Source: Saccharum officinarum (taxonomy: Eukaryota > Streptophyta > Magnoliopsida > Poales > Poaceae). From it: 64,000 bases of DNA. A program made the position numbers and the translations under genes. The first letter of the stretch is position 1. Each line of letters starts with the position of its first letter. Below are positions 10,004 to 20,588 of the stretch, piece by piece. Location: assembly GCA_020631735.1 (NCBI GenBank), contig CM036223.1, positions 10,702,191 through 10,766,190 of the forward strand, written 5' to 3'. The notes beneath the pieces were generated by a model that worked only from the letters and a program-made list of their open reading frames with translations, was not told the origin of the DNA and ran no database searches.

Positions 10004-12870
10004 TGTCACACCCATTTTTAAGGACAAAAATAGGATGCATAAAAGACTCATGTGCGCCCCAGGAAACAGTCGCACACATAAGTTGACAAATTACAAAGTA
10101 TCATCACAGTGCTTATTACATAACGAATAAGTATTTAAGACATAGTCTTGAACGATAGGTAATAATAACTAATAGTAATTCTTCAGCGGAAACTCCACAC
10201 AGGGACACGGTTGACTGGTTGACACCAAGACTAGTACTCGTTCCGATAATCTTCCTCTATATCTTCATCTGTTATGGTGGAAATAGCAAGGGTGAGTCCA
10301 TGTCGAACTCAACAAATATAACACAGGGTTCATGTGGCTCAAAAGGCTAGACACTGTTTAACTGCATTTAGCTTTTAATCATATATTAGCAATTGAGTAG
10401 CATCAAGATAAACCACTTCCCATTAAAGAACCAATGATCAATTGTAATAAGGATAATGAATAGCATTAACATGAGCATAATAATAATCAATAATAATTAA
10501 GCATGATATAACGGTTATGATCAACTATTCCATAAGAATCCCCAAGGCCGCTCGTATCCGTGAGCACGGCTAGTATACCAGTTTTTAACTCTGCGCAGAG
10601 GTGTACACTTTCACTGTAAGTCATGATTTCCAAATGAGTGGGGAGATCAAGCCCAAACACCCGAGAACCATATAAAGCCACTCAAAAGTTCGTCTAACAA
10701 GTTAGGGCCATTAGATTCACTCGGCAGGCAGATGTAGAACCCCCCTTCCCTGTGGCACAACAACCGCAGCCTATACACACTAGGCCAGGGGCTCGCACTA
10801 CACCCAACATGGCAAGCCATTCTTACGCCATTTAAGGTAACCTCTAACAAGCTAGAAAAGGTCTCTTGAACAACTAAAGCCAGAGCCATATAGCCTCACA
10901 GCTGTACTGTATATCCCGGTTATCACTTACAGATAAGTCCTTATGGAGAGAAACCAGAGCATCAAAATAATACACATGCTCTAGCCCCCTTTTAACAATA
11001 ATAAAATCATCTTAATAGTTGATTGCTTAATCCATTAATCAAATTACAAGATCATTGTTCTTAGTTTAAGCACTAGCAGTAGCTACCCATATGCATTCCC
11101 AAGGTTGACAAGGAATCAAGATAACAATCACTCAGTTATAATCTCTAAAGTTGTCAAGGTAAGCACATGCATATGTATGACAATTCAATGTATAGGTAAC
11201 AAGGATAGTCCTGTGTTATACTTGCCTTGATCAAAGCTCTCCAAGTGATACTGCTGACTTGGCTCAAAGTAATACTCCGAATCGTCCAAATACTGCTCAC
11301 CTTCTATATTCGATCATCAATCAACAACACACATGCATCCAATCAAACATACACGAAGCAAACAAAGAGATATAATTAGAACAGTACACCAACAGTAACA
11401 AAACAGTAATAAAAGCTTATAAAACTCTTCTACACGTTTCTACGATCACACAGACGCAAAGATCACCAAATTCGGAGTTAAAACGTGAAAGTTATGAATT
11501 TTCTAAGATTTCCTATAGATAAATAAATACTTAATTATAACCTCGAAAAATAAATTATCAAAACTAACTGTACAACTACACTAACATGTAGAGCTCGCAA
11601 ATACGAACCTAACGCAATTTGAACGGATCAAATCGGAGTTAAAACGAAGATTTTATGACCAAAACAATTCTAGTGGCAAAACTGTAAATACCTGAAAACG
11701 TATTTTTGACTTATCCGGGAGAAAATACGCTTTCAAAACACGAAAACGGATTCAGGATATTGCGCTAAGACTGCGGGTTCTATTATGAAGAAATCCAGGG
11801 CTCTTTAATAAATCTACCCGCGAAGGGTATCTTCTAATCTTAACCGTTGATCAGCGAACGGACGGCTCGTGTTCATCGGCAACGACACAGTGAAGAAACC
11901 CGATTCTTCTTCTCCAGGTCCGGCCGGCGGCTCCTCCATGGCCGGGCGACTCCTCCATGGCCGGAGGTGGTGAACCTCCCCACCGAGACTACCAATCGAG
12001 CCCGCGTTTGGTCCAAACGGTAGAGAAGCTCCGTGCGAACTCATCTAGGCATTTAAAACTAGCTACGATCGACCATACGTGACGCGCGGCTACAAGGGAG
12101 CGGCGGCGCCATTGCCGGTGTACCCGAGCTCACCAAATCCGCAAATTCAAAACGTCTCAACCCCAAAGAAAAGCACGGGAAGAAAGAGGAGGAGATAGCG
12201 AACTCACCAAAGCTAAGAAAAGAACTCGAACCCTCCCACAAGCTCCACCGACGAACCGGCCGCAAGAACCTAGGGTTCCGGCCTCCTACGCTCAATCTCA
12301 CGTGATGAAGCTCGAGTTTTAGATGGAAAACGGAACATAGGGGGTCACGGCTTCTTATTTGTAGCTTCAAATTACCGTATTCGGGTAGGAAATCCCGGAA
12401 ATCAAGTGGAGGGGCGGCGTCGTCTTACCGAGTTGGAGTCCAACTCGACTACGAACTGAAGGTAGGAGATACGGCTGACGAGCGGGCCCCACCCTGTCAG
12501 CGAAGGAAGAAAAGAAAGGCGCGCGGCTGGCTTGGCTGGGTTACTGGGCTCGGCTGCTGGGGCCGCTGCGGCGCTGGGCGGCCCACGCGGGCAGGCGCGA
12601 GAGAACAGGCCGTTCGACGGCCTTCGGGCCGAGAAGGTAAGGAGGTGAGTTGTTTTCTTTTTTTTTCTTCTTTTGTTTCTTTTCTTTTCTAATTTTCCAA
12701 ACACATTTCAAATCAAATTTTTCTAAACCAAATCAAATAAAACAAATATATCCACACCACAAAATAAAATAAATGCAACAACATGAATGCATTACCAAAT
12801 AGTTTTCAAAATTTTAATTCACTTTCTCTAAATTATTTAAAATTTGTTACTTCTAAAATTTGGTGTTACA
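10004..12870 (-). repeat. 3' LTR of minus-strand chromovirus (2.87 kb)
   Basis: Plus-strand ends are TGTCACACCC at 10004 and GGTGTTACA at 12870, which are near-inverted. A polypurine tract and pol lie immediately to the right, so this is the 3' LTR of a minus-strand element. It holds a GC-rich segment (about 11810-12640) with long but unconvincing ORFs. No second LTR is visible because the pol region runs into the N gap, so the target-site duplication cannot be checked. Confidence 0.8.
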
Positions 12871-12890
12871 AATTCTACCCCCTTAAAAGA
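12871..12890 (-). other. Chromovirus polypurine tract
   Basis: On the minus strand TCTTTTAAGGGGGTAGAATT lies directly before the LTR start TGTAACACC. This is where plus-strand DNA synthesis is primed. Confidence 0.75.
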
Positions 12891-12908
12891 ATCTCGTCCT
12901 CGAGATTG

Positions 12909-15727
12909 AACTGCTTACTCAAACAACTGCGGATATGATTTTCTCAATTCATCCTCTCTTTCCCAAGTTGCCTCTGCCTCTGAATATCGATTCCACTGCA
13001 CTTTGCACATCTTAATAATCCGACTTCGAGTAACTCTCTCAGCAGTTTCTAAAATCTTGATCGGAAACTCTTCATATGTAAGATCTTCCTTAACAGTCAA
13101 CTCTTCTAAAGGTATCTGCTCCTCAGGCACACGCAAACACTTCTTAAGTTGTGAAACATGGAACACATCATGTACTCCAGATAATTCTCAGGCAACTCTA
13201 ATTGATAAGCAACTTCCCCACGTCTGGTAATAACTTTAAATGGTCCAACATACCTTGGTGCTAGTTTACCTTTCATGTTAAACCTCTTCACACTTTTCAT
13301 AGGTGACACCTTCAAATAGACATAATCACCTACCTCAAAAACTAAATCTCTTCTTCTATTGTCAGCATAACTCTTCTGACGAGATGTGCTACTCTCAAAT
13401 TCTCACGAATCACTCGCACTTGATCTTCTGCGTTTCTAAGAACATCTGTACCAAACACCTGAGATTCACCTGTCTGATCCCAAAACAATGGAGTTCTACA
13501 CTTACGTCCATACAAAGCTTCAAACGGTGCCATCTTAAGACTCTGTTGATAACTATTATTGTAAGAAAATTCTGCATAAGGCAAACTCTTATCCCAACTA
13601 GTTCCATATTGCAATGCACAAGCTCTCAACATATCCTCTAATACCTGGTTGGTCCTTTCAGTCTGTCCATCTGTCTGTGGATGATATGCTGTACTAAAAT
13701 TCAATTTTGTTCCCAATGATTCATGCACAGCTTTCCAAAAATGCGACGTAAACTGCGATCCTCGATCAGATACAATCTTCTTTGGTACTCCATGCAAACA
13801 GACTATTCTCTCCATATACAACTCTGCCAATTTTGGTCCATGGTAAGTAGTCTTAACTGGTAAAAATGAGCAACTTTAGTTAACCGATCTACTATCACCC
13901 AAATAGAGTCATAACCTTTCTGAGTACGAGGTAACCCTACTATAAAATCCATACCAACTTCCTCCCACTTCCATTCAGGAATCTTCATTGGTTGTAACAA
14001 TCCAGCAGGTCTCTGATGCTCTGCTTTCACTCTCTGACAAGTGTCACACAATGCCACATACTCAGCCACATCTCGCTTTAATCCAACCCACCAATATTTC
14101 TGTTTCAGATCCAAATACATCTTAGTACTACCAGGATGAATAGAATAAGCTGACTCATGAGCTTCGCGAAGAATTGCCTGTCTAACAGTTTGATCCTCAG
14201 GTACACACAGCCTCTTTCCAAACCACAAAATCCATTATCATCCATTCGAAAGCCTGGTGACTTACCAATCACTATATCTTCCGCTATCTTCTTTAGTTTC
14301 TCATCCTTCAACTGCCCTTGTAAATTTCTTGCTCTAAGGTAGGCTCTATCACTAATTCCATTGTATTAGTAACAATTCCCAAATTCAAATATTCAAATTC
14401 AGCACATAACTCACTAGTCATAGACAACGTCGTATCTCATTGCATAACTTTTCCTACTAAGAGCATCAGCTACTACATTAGCCTTACCAGGATGATAGTG
14501 TATCTCAATATCATAATCCTTAATCAACTCTAACCATCTGCGTTGCCTCAAATTCAGATCTGACTGAGTGAAAATATACTTCAAACTCTTATGATCAGTG
14601 TATATATCACTCTTATGTCCAATCAAATAATGTCTCCAAATTTTTAAAGCATGAACTACAGCTGCTAATTCCAAATCATGTGTAGGATAATTCAACTCAT
14701 GCTTTCTCAACTGCCTAGATGCATAAGCCACAACTCTGCCTTCTTGCATAAGAACACATCCCAAACCTTGACGAGAAGCATCACAATAAATAGAAAACTT
14801 CTTACTCAAATCTGGCAAAACCAAAACAGGCGCTGTAGTCAACCTCTTTTTCAACTCCTCAAAACTAGCTTGACATTTATCTGACCACACAAACTTGGCA
14901 TTCTTCTCTAACAGAGATGTCATAGGTTTAGCAAGTTTAGAAAACCCTTCAATGAACCGTCTGTAATATCCAGCTAATCCCAAGAAACTACGAATCTCGC
15001 TAACATCAATAGGTGGTTTCCAATTTAATACATCCTTTACTTTACCTGGATCCACTGATATCCCTCCATTAGAAACAATATGACCAAGGAAAGAAACTTC
15101 CTTCAACCAAAACTCACATTTACTTCGCTTCGCATACAGTTTATGCTCTCTAAGTTTCTGCAATACCAACCTCAAATGTTCAGCATGCTCTACCCGTCTT
15201 GGAAAATACCAGTATATCATCAATAAACACTACCACAAACTTATCCAAATATTCCATGAACACCTTATTCATCATGTACATAAAGTATGCAGGTGCATTG
15301 GTCAATCCAAATGACATAACAGTATACTCATACAATCCATACCTTGTAGTAAAAAGCTGTCTTTGAATATCAGAAACACGAATCTTCAACTGATGATAAC
15401 CAGAACGTAAATCAATCTTAGAGAACACACATGCACCTCTCAACTGATCAAACAAGTCATCAATCCTGGGCAAAGGATACTTATACTAATTCTTGATAGT
15501 TACCTCATTTAATGATCTATAATCAACACACATCCTCTGACCCCATCTCTTATCAACAAAAAATAACTGGTGCTCTCCAAGGTGATGAACTGGTCTAATA
15601 AAACCTTTTATCTTGTAATTCTTTAATTTGTTTCTTAAGTTCTTCTAATTCATCTACTCCCATCCTATATGGTCGTCTTGGCTATAGGTGCAGTTCCAGG
15701 AAGTAAATTCAATAAAGAAATTCAATG
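12909..15727 (-). pseudogene. Chromovirus pol: RT, RNase H, integrase, chromodomain (broken)
   Basis: Read right to left on the minus strand. RT has [11 protein letters not shown] and the active-site motif FIDDILVF (15473-15180, continuing from 15223). RNase H follows with YCDAS and [10 protein letters not shown] (to 14414). The integrase zinc finger is HPGSTKMY...CDTCQRVK (about 14170-14030), and its core has MDFIVGLP, SDRGSQF and YHPQTDGQTERTNQ (to about 13370). A C-terminal chromodomain is at 13110-12915 (KVQWNRY...ATWERE). Frame changes near 15200, 14228, 13830, 13370 and 13170, and a stop near 15480, make it non-functional. The terminal chromodomain and its position next to the PPT identify a Ty3/gypsy chromovirus, probably Tekay/Del type. 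Gag, protease and the 5' LTR are lost at the gap. Confidence 0.85.
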
Positions 15728-15827
15728 NNNNNNNNNNNNNNNNNNNNNNNNNNNNNNNNNNNNNNNNNNNNNNNNNNNNNNNNNNNNNNNNNNNNNNNNN
15801 NNNNNNNNNNNNNNNNNNNNNNNNNNN
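15728..15827. other. Assembly gap of exactly 100 N
   Basis: One hundred consecutive N, a conventional placeholder for a scaffold join of unknown size. Left is the RT region of the chromovirus; right is the interior of an unrelated gypsy LTR. The join is not supported by any element that continues across it. Confidence 0.98.
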
Positions 15828-16746
15828 TGCCCTTGGGGTCGCGACATCATTCGACCCGCGATTCCTAAATCATATGAAAAGGTGGCTTGTGCGACCTGGC
15901 AGGGCCTGCGCGGTGAGTGTTAGAAATACCCTCCAGCTGGATAGGAATTCGATTCGAATCGCCGTCACTCCGGTTAGTGAGCACTTGACTTGAGCAGCGG
16001 CAACGTAGATCTCATTAAATGAACTGGTGGTTAAGGGAATGATACAATGTTGCCACAATTCATACCTGCTCTGGATATAATAATGATAATTGTTTGATTA
16101 TAATCAAGTGCATGTTTAGTACAGGTGCTAGATAGATGACAGGTAATGCTAAAAATCACTGCTAGTACAGGTTATAAGAGTTTCAATGACTTATGCCTTT
16201 ATGCAAAATGTGATGTCAGCTAGCCTCTTGTGTAAGCCTTGCATAATCCTTGGCGTCATCTTTTTTCTGGTTTTTGACGGGTAAGTCTAGCTGAGTACAT
16301 TTCAGTACTTAGGGTTTATTCCCTCCTGTTGCAGATGATATGCTCTACCAAGGCTTCTGCAAAAATTGTCTCCACCCTGCGGGTCACAAAGACTAGATCA
16401 CTAGGGCGTGATCATCTTTTACGTACTTTCCTAATGCTTTTGCGGGTTGTTGATCATCAAGACTGGCAGTAGTTAAACAACTGATGTGTGTTATGCTTCC
16501 GCTACTTTATAAACTTGGTTTTAATAATTGCGACTTCGTGTGTGTAAACTTATTTCGGAACTACTTGTGAAATGTAACGTATGATGTTGTATGTTGAATG
16601 ATGCGATCCTGTTGTAAGCGAGTTGGTGGAAATCTTTCGTGGTTTCGATTGACTACCAGGATTATATGGGCTCAAGTTCGAAAATTTGAGCGCTTCGGCG
16701 CTTGTTTTTGTACTTGTGCTCTTATAATTTTGTCGGTTCTGTTACA
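15828..16746 (+). repeat. 3' part of gypsy LTR (plus strand), cut by the gap
   Basis: Reverse complement of about 1756-827. It ends GTTCTGTTACA at 16746, followed by a PBS, so it is the end of a 5' LTR. It carries the conserved block and the donor-like CGGTGAGTG with GT at 15913-15914. Differences from the left copy are mostly single bases and homopolymer indels, most frequent next to the N gap. Confidence 0.85.
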
Positions 16747-16748
16747 GC

Positions 16749-16760
16749 TGGTACCGGAGC
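16749..16760 (+). other. Gypsy primer-binding site
   Basis: TGGTACCGGAGC, identical to the minus-strand site at 813-824 and two bases inside the LTR end. Confidence 0.65.
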
Positions 16761-17522
16761 ATAATTCAACATTAAACACATCGTACGAGTATTTAAAAAC
16801 AAAAGTATTTGATTATGAAAAAGGGTTAAAACACAAAAAATTATTTTTTTTTGTATGCCAGTGATCACATCCCTTAGCCCAAATAAGGACTCTTAGGTGG
16901 CTTATTATAAAGACTAACTTAGGGGCCTTGTTTGTTTTTTGTTTCGTCGTGCATACGGCGTGATATTGTATGAATGCCATCCACTTGGGTGGTAATGTAT
17001 GGATCAATTGCCTCGACGCTCTGGTAAGTGTGAGTTGTGAGAGCATGATTGTCCAACCGGCGATCTAGGGGAGAGTAGTTTTGGTGACTTGCATACTTAC
17101 ATGTTTAAACCATGTAATTACGTAAGCACTTAATTGTGGGAATATATTTATATCGGGTAGCTTTGATACTGAAGTATATACATCAGGGGATGTGTATATG
17201 GAAAGTATTTAAATTACTGCTTTCTTGTGTGCATATATTGGGAAACTGTTGGGCTGAAATGAGATTTTTTGCAGGTACACTAACAGCGTAACGAGTAGAC
17301 CGATAGTTTCGCTTATATGAGAGAACGTATGTATGCCACCGCCTAGCGTTAGAACTTTAGGTTTCTACTAAGGTGAGAGGGCGTACGGAACGTGCATGCA
17401 TCATGTTTAATTATATCATACATATCATTTACTCCCTCCTTAAAAATTTCAGTACTTCTGACTAAATTAAATTTCGTATCCCCTAAATGATCCTCACTTT
17501 AAGTCGTGTCTTGTTGCTACAG
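16761..17522 (+). other. Gypsy leader ending in a splice-acceptor motif
   Basis: Noncoding leader homologous to 812-51. It ends TTGTTGCTACAG directly before the ATG of the extra ORF, a good 3' splice site. A strong donor in the LTR at 15913 could pair with it, which would remove the PBS and leader from a messenger RNA. This is inferred from sequence only. Confidence 0.5.
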
Positions 17523-18137
17523 ATGGCACGTACCAAGAAGACCGCTCGCAAGTCCACTGGGGGCAGGGCACCTCGTCACCAGCTCGCTCCACGTGAGCCC
17601 CGCCCTGAGCCTACTGAGGTGGAAAGGCTGAGGGCAGAATTGGCTGAAGTGACTGCTGCCAGGAATGCAGCGCGTCAGCAACTGGAGCAAGTGATCCGTG
17701 ACCGTGATCAGGAAACACTTGCAGTCCAGAGATTGACAGTAGCACATCGCAACTATCAACGCATGCTGGTCCATGTCATGAATCAGAGGGATGAAGCCTG
17801 GCACGAGAAGAACGTTCTGAGAGCTCGTCAGTTTGAGCTCGAGCAACAGTTGAAAAATGCTGAAGAATACAATGACAATCTTCATGAAGAAGTGCACTGC
17901 CTGAACAACCAGCTAAATCCTCTGCTGCCTCGAAACAACAACGCAGATGAGGACATGGGTTCGGGAATCGCCATGGCTGAAGATGATGAAGAAGTGGAGG
18001 TCAATGGGCCCCAAGATGCCGCACCAGAAGAAGCGCCAGAGGAAGAGCCAGAAGAAGAAGAAGATGAGGAGTTAGAGCCTGTTAGTGATGAGGACGGCGG
18101 GGAGATCCTTGACACCGACTCTGAGGACGATGCTTAG
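17523..18137 (+). CDS. Gypsy extra ORF: histone H3 tail mimic, coiled coil, acidic tail
   Basis: Intact 204-codon ORF upstream of gag. The start at 17523 is preferred over an in-frame ATG at 17487 because it directly follows CAG and matches the left copy. After Met the protein begins ARTKKTARKSTGGRAP and continues RHQLAP: 18 of the first 21 residues equal histone H3, with K4, R8, K9, S10 and R17 kept and changes only at 5 (Q to K), 14 (K to R) and 18 (K to H). Residues about 35-135 form a charged coiled coil. Residues about 140-204 are mostly Glu and Asp (EEAPEEEPEEEEDEE). There is no histone fold, zinc finger or enzyme motif. If Met is removed, the exposed Ala-Arg-Thr-Lys end would look like H3. 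Possible roles are binding H3-tail readers or modifiers, or acting like an acidic histone chaperone; both are inference. No such retroelement protein is known to me. Confidence 0.8.
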   Translation: MARTKKTARKSTGGRAPRHQLAPREPRPEPTEVERLRAELAEVTAARNAARQQLEQVIRDRDQETLAVQRLTVAHRNYQRMLVHVMNQRDEAWHEKNVLRARQFELEQQLKNAEEYNDNLHEEVHCLNNQLNPLLPRNNNADEDMGSGIAMAEDDEEVEVNGPQDAAPEEAPEEEPEEEEDEELEPVSDEDGGEILDTDSEDDA

Positions 18138-18798
18138 AGTAGTTATCACGTAGCTATGATGTTAGGATCGTCTTTTGTGCCCTCCCTGTGTTGGAGTGAG
18201 GCTTTGTAATAACTTGACTTTTGGGATGTAAGGTCGAACCCTATGTTTCCTGGATGTTTAGTTGAACCTGTTAATTTCGATCACAATTGGATGTCTTATT
18301 GCGTGCGTTCGATGATGGTGTCACGATTAGCACCCTTCGGTGCCGCGACGAAACCGAGGGCCTCCTATGGCGCGTGACATAAGGTTGTGCTGCTTGACAC
18401 GCGCTGGTATCGAGGTGGCTAGTCATGATCCACCATGGAGCTCTACCGTGAGAAGTCTCTTTGTGGTCAGTTTGAAGTAGCATTTCTCAGACAATTAAAA
18501 ATGTTGAGATCGAATCCAAGTACCGGGCGAAAGGTCAAAAATCACATAGATATTATCGTAAACGGTTCAGTAACTGCTGTGCTCTTTGTGAGTGAGCCTT
18601 TATCAAAGTACATCTCGTTGGATTCCCTCGCATGATTGCGCCAATTGATCCGCTTGAATGGATTGCGCAGTTGTGATGAGTTATTGTGCCATGAGTATTT
18701 TGAGAAGTCTATTTCATGAAGTCAGTTTGACATATTTACAATAATTCATCTACAAATTTCCCACATCGTCAGTGCTCATTGGCTATGCATTTTGCAGA
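18138..18798 (+). other. Gypsy inter-ORF region with conserved segment
   Basis: About 660 bp without a convincing ORF between the extra ORF and gag. A segment of about 105 bp (18325-18430, containing GACGAAACCGAG and ACGCGCTGGTATCG) recurs in inverse orientation in both interiors of the non-autonomous gypsy array (about 44728-44815 and 54254-54340). The region ends TGCATTTTGCAG, a splice-acceptor-like sequence, immediately before the gag ATG at 18799. Confidence 0.55.
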
Positions 18799-19805
18799 TG
18801 TCGTACAATCTCCGTCGGGGTCGTGGCAATGAGGATGAGGAACAGCCACCCCTCCGCCACCACCTACCCCGGCTGATCTGATGCAGACAGTGGTCGAAGG
18901 GTAGCGCATGCTGGCAGATGCTATGCGCCAGCTTGCCAACCGGGAGGCTCGTCATGGCCGCCAGGGCCCAGAACCCAATCAGTACAGTGATTTCAAGGAC
19001 TTTCTTGATACTAAGCCCCCGCTCTTAAGGAGGCGGAGGAACCACCGCAAGCTGATGAGTGGTTGAACACTATTAAACAAAAGTTTCGTCTGCTCCGCTT
19101 GACTGATGAGCTAAAGACTGAATATGCTTCTCACCAATTGCATGGTCCAGCGGGTATTTGGTGGAGCCACTATCGTTCCACACTGCCTGCAAATGTCCCG
19201 ATTGCTTGGGACCAGTTCAAGGCCGCATTCCGTGGGAACTATATTCCTCCAGGTTTTATGGCTATCAAACACACAGAATTTATGAGGTTGTCGCAGGGCA
19301 ATAAAAGCTTGACTGAATATCTACAATCTTTCAACAACCTGGCAAGGTATGCCACAGAGTTTGTGGATACCGATTCTAAGAAAATTGCTAGCTTTAAAAG
19401 AGGCCTCGGCCCAAAGCTGATGAAGACTATGGGCACTAGCAAGTGCACTACTTTCAACGAATTTATCAGTGATGCTCTGACTCAAGAGAACAATAATTCT
19501 ATCTATGCTGCTTCTAAGAGCCGCAAGAGGGCACTTGAGGTAGGTGTTTCACAGTCTCGAGCTCCAGCTGTCCCGAGGGCTCCTCCTCGCCCTCCTGCCA
19601 CAAGTGCTAAGTTCCGTCCCCCGTAAAAGAAGGCGCCAATGAAGACTGGGTTTCGCAAGGCATATACAGTGGCTCTGCCAAAGGGTAATTCGAGCCAAGG
19701 CAGCTCTAGTGTCCCTCCTAGCAACATGCCTTGCTGGAACTGCAACAAGCCAGGCCATTGGTCCAGGAACTGCCCTTACCCTAAGAAGAATGTCAACCAA
19801 GGTGG
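18799..19805 (+). pseudogene. Gypsy gag, frameshifted and truncated
   Basis: ATG at 18799 follows CAG. The N-terminal part is disturbed by at least two frameshifts (in a proline-rich stretch near 18850, and near 19025). From 19063 the frame encodes a retrotransposon gag capsid domain (motifs WWSHYRSTLP, WDQFKAAF, LTEYLQSF). A TAA at 19624-19626 replaces an expected CAA. The same frame then reaches a CCHC zinc knuckle (CWNCNKPGHWSRNC, about 19732-19775). The gene ends at 19806, where LTR sequence begins abruptly; protease, RT and integrase are deleted. This copy cannot move without help from another element. Confidence 0.85.
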
Positions 19806-20588
19806 CCGGTTAGTGAGCACTTGACTTGAGCAGCGGCAACGTAGATCTCATTAAATGAACTGGTGGTTAAGGGAATGATACAATGTTGCCACAATTCATA
19901 CCTGCTCTGGATATAATAATGATAATTGTTTGATTATAATCAAGTGCATGTTTAGTACAAGTGCTAAGATAGATGACAGGTAAATGCTAAAAATCACTGC
20001 TAGTACAGGTTATAAGAGTTTCAATGACTTATGCCTTTATGCAAAATGTGATGTCAGCTAGCCTCTTGTGTAAGCCTTGCATAATCCTTGGCGTCATCTT
20101 TTTTTCTGGTTTTTGACGGGTAAGTCTAGCTGAGTACATTTCAGTACTCAGGGTTTATTCCCTCCTGTTGCAGATGATATGCTCTACCAAGGCTTCTGCA
20201 AAAATTGTCTCCACCCTGCGGGTGACGAAGACTAGATCACTAGGGCGTGATCATCTTTTACGTACTTTCCTAATGCTTTTGCGGGTTGTTGATCATCAAG
20301 ACTGGCAGTAGTTAAACAACTGGTGTGTGTTATGCTTCCGCTACTTTATAAACTTGGTTTGTAATAATTGTAACTCCGTGTGTGTAAACTTATTTTGGAA
20401 CTACTTGTGAAATGTAACGTATGATGTTGTATGTTGAATGATGCGATCCTGGTTGTAAGCGAGTTGGTTGGAAATCTTTCGTGGTTTCAATTGACTACCG
20501 GGATTATATGGGCTCAAGTTCGAAAATTTGAGCGCTTCGGCGCTTGTTTTTGTACTTGTGCTCTTATAATTTGGTCGGTTCTGTTACA
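19806..20588 (+). repeat. Truncated gypsy 3' LTR (last 783 bp)
   Basis: Homologous to 15970-16746. It begins inside the LTR at CCGGTTAGTGAGC, joined to gag through shared CCGG, and ends GTTCTGTTACA at 20588. The following ACAGT (20589-20593) is the reverse complement of ACTGT at 5540, so it is the other half of the insertion's target-site duplication. Confidence 0.85.

Noticed and set aside
15669..15993. ORFs running through the N gap
   Set aside because: They join unrelated sequence across 100 unknown bases.
17487..17522. Start codon of the H3-tail ORF 12 codons further upstream
   Set aside because: The extra residues include the probable splice-acceptor sequence, and the ATG at 17523 is exactly where the H3 similarity begins.
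17523..17600. A histone H3 gene
   Set aside because: Only the N-terminal tail resembles H3; the histone fold is absent and the context (LTR, PBS, leader, gag) is a retrotransposon.
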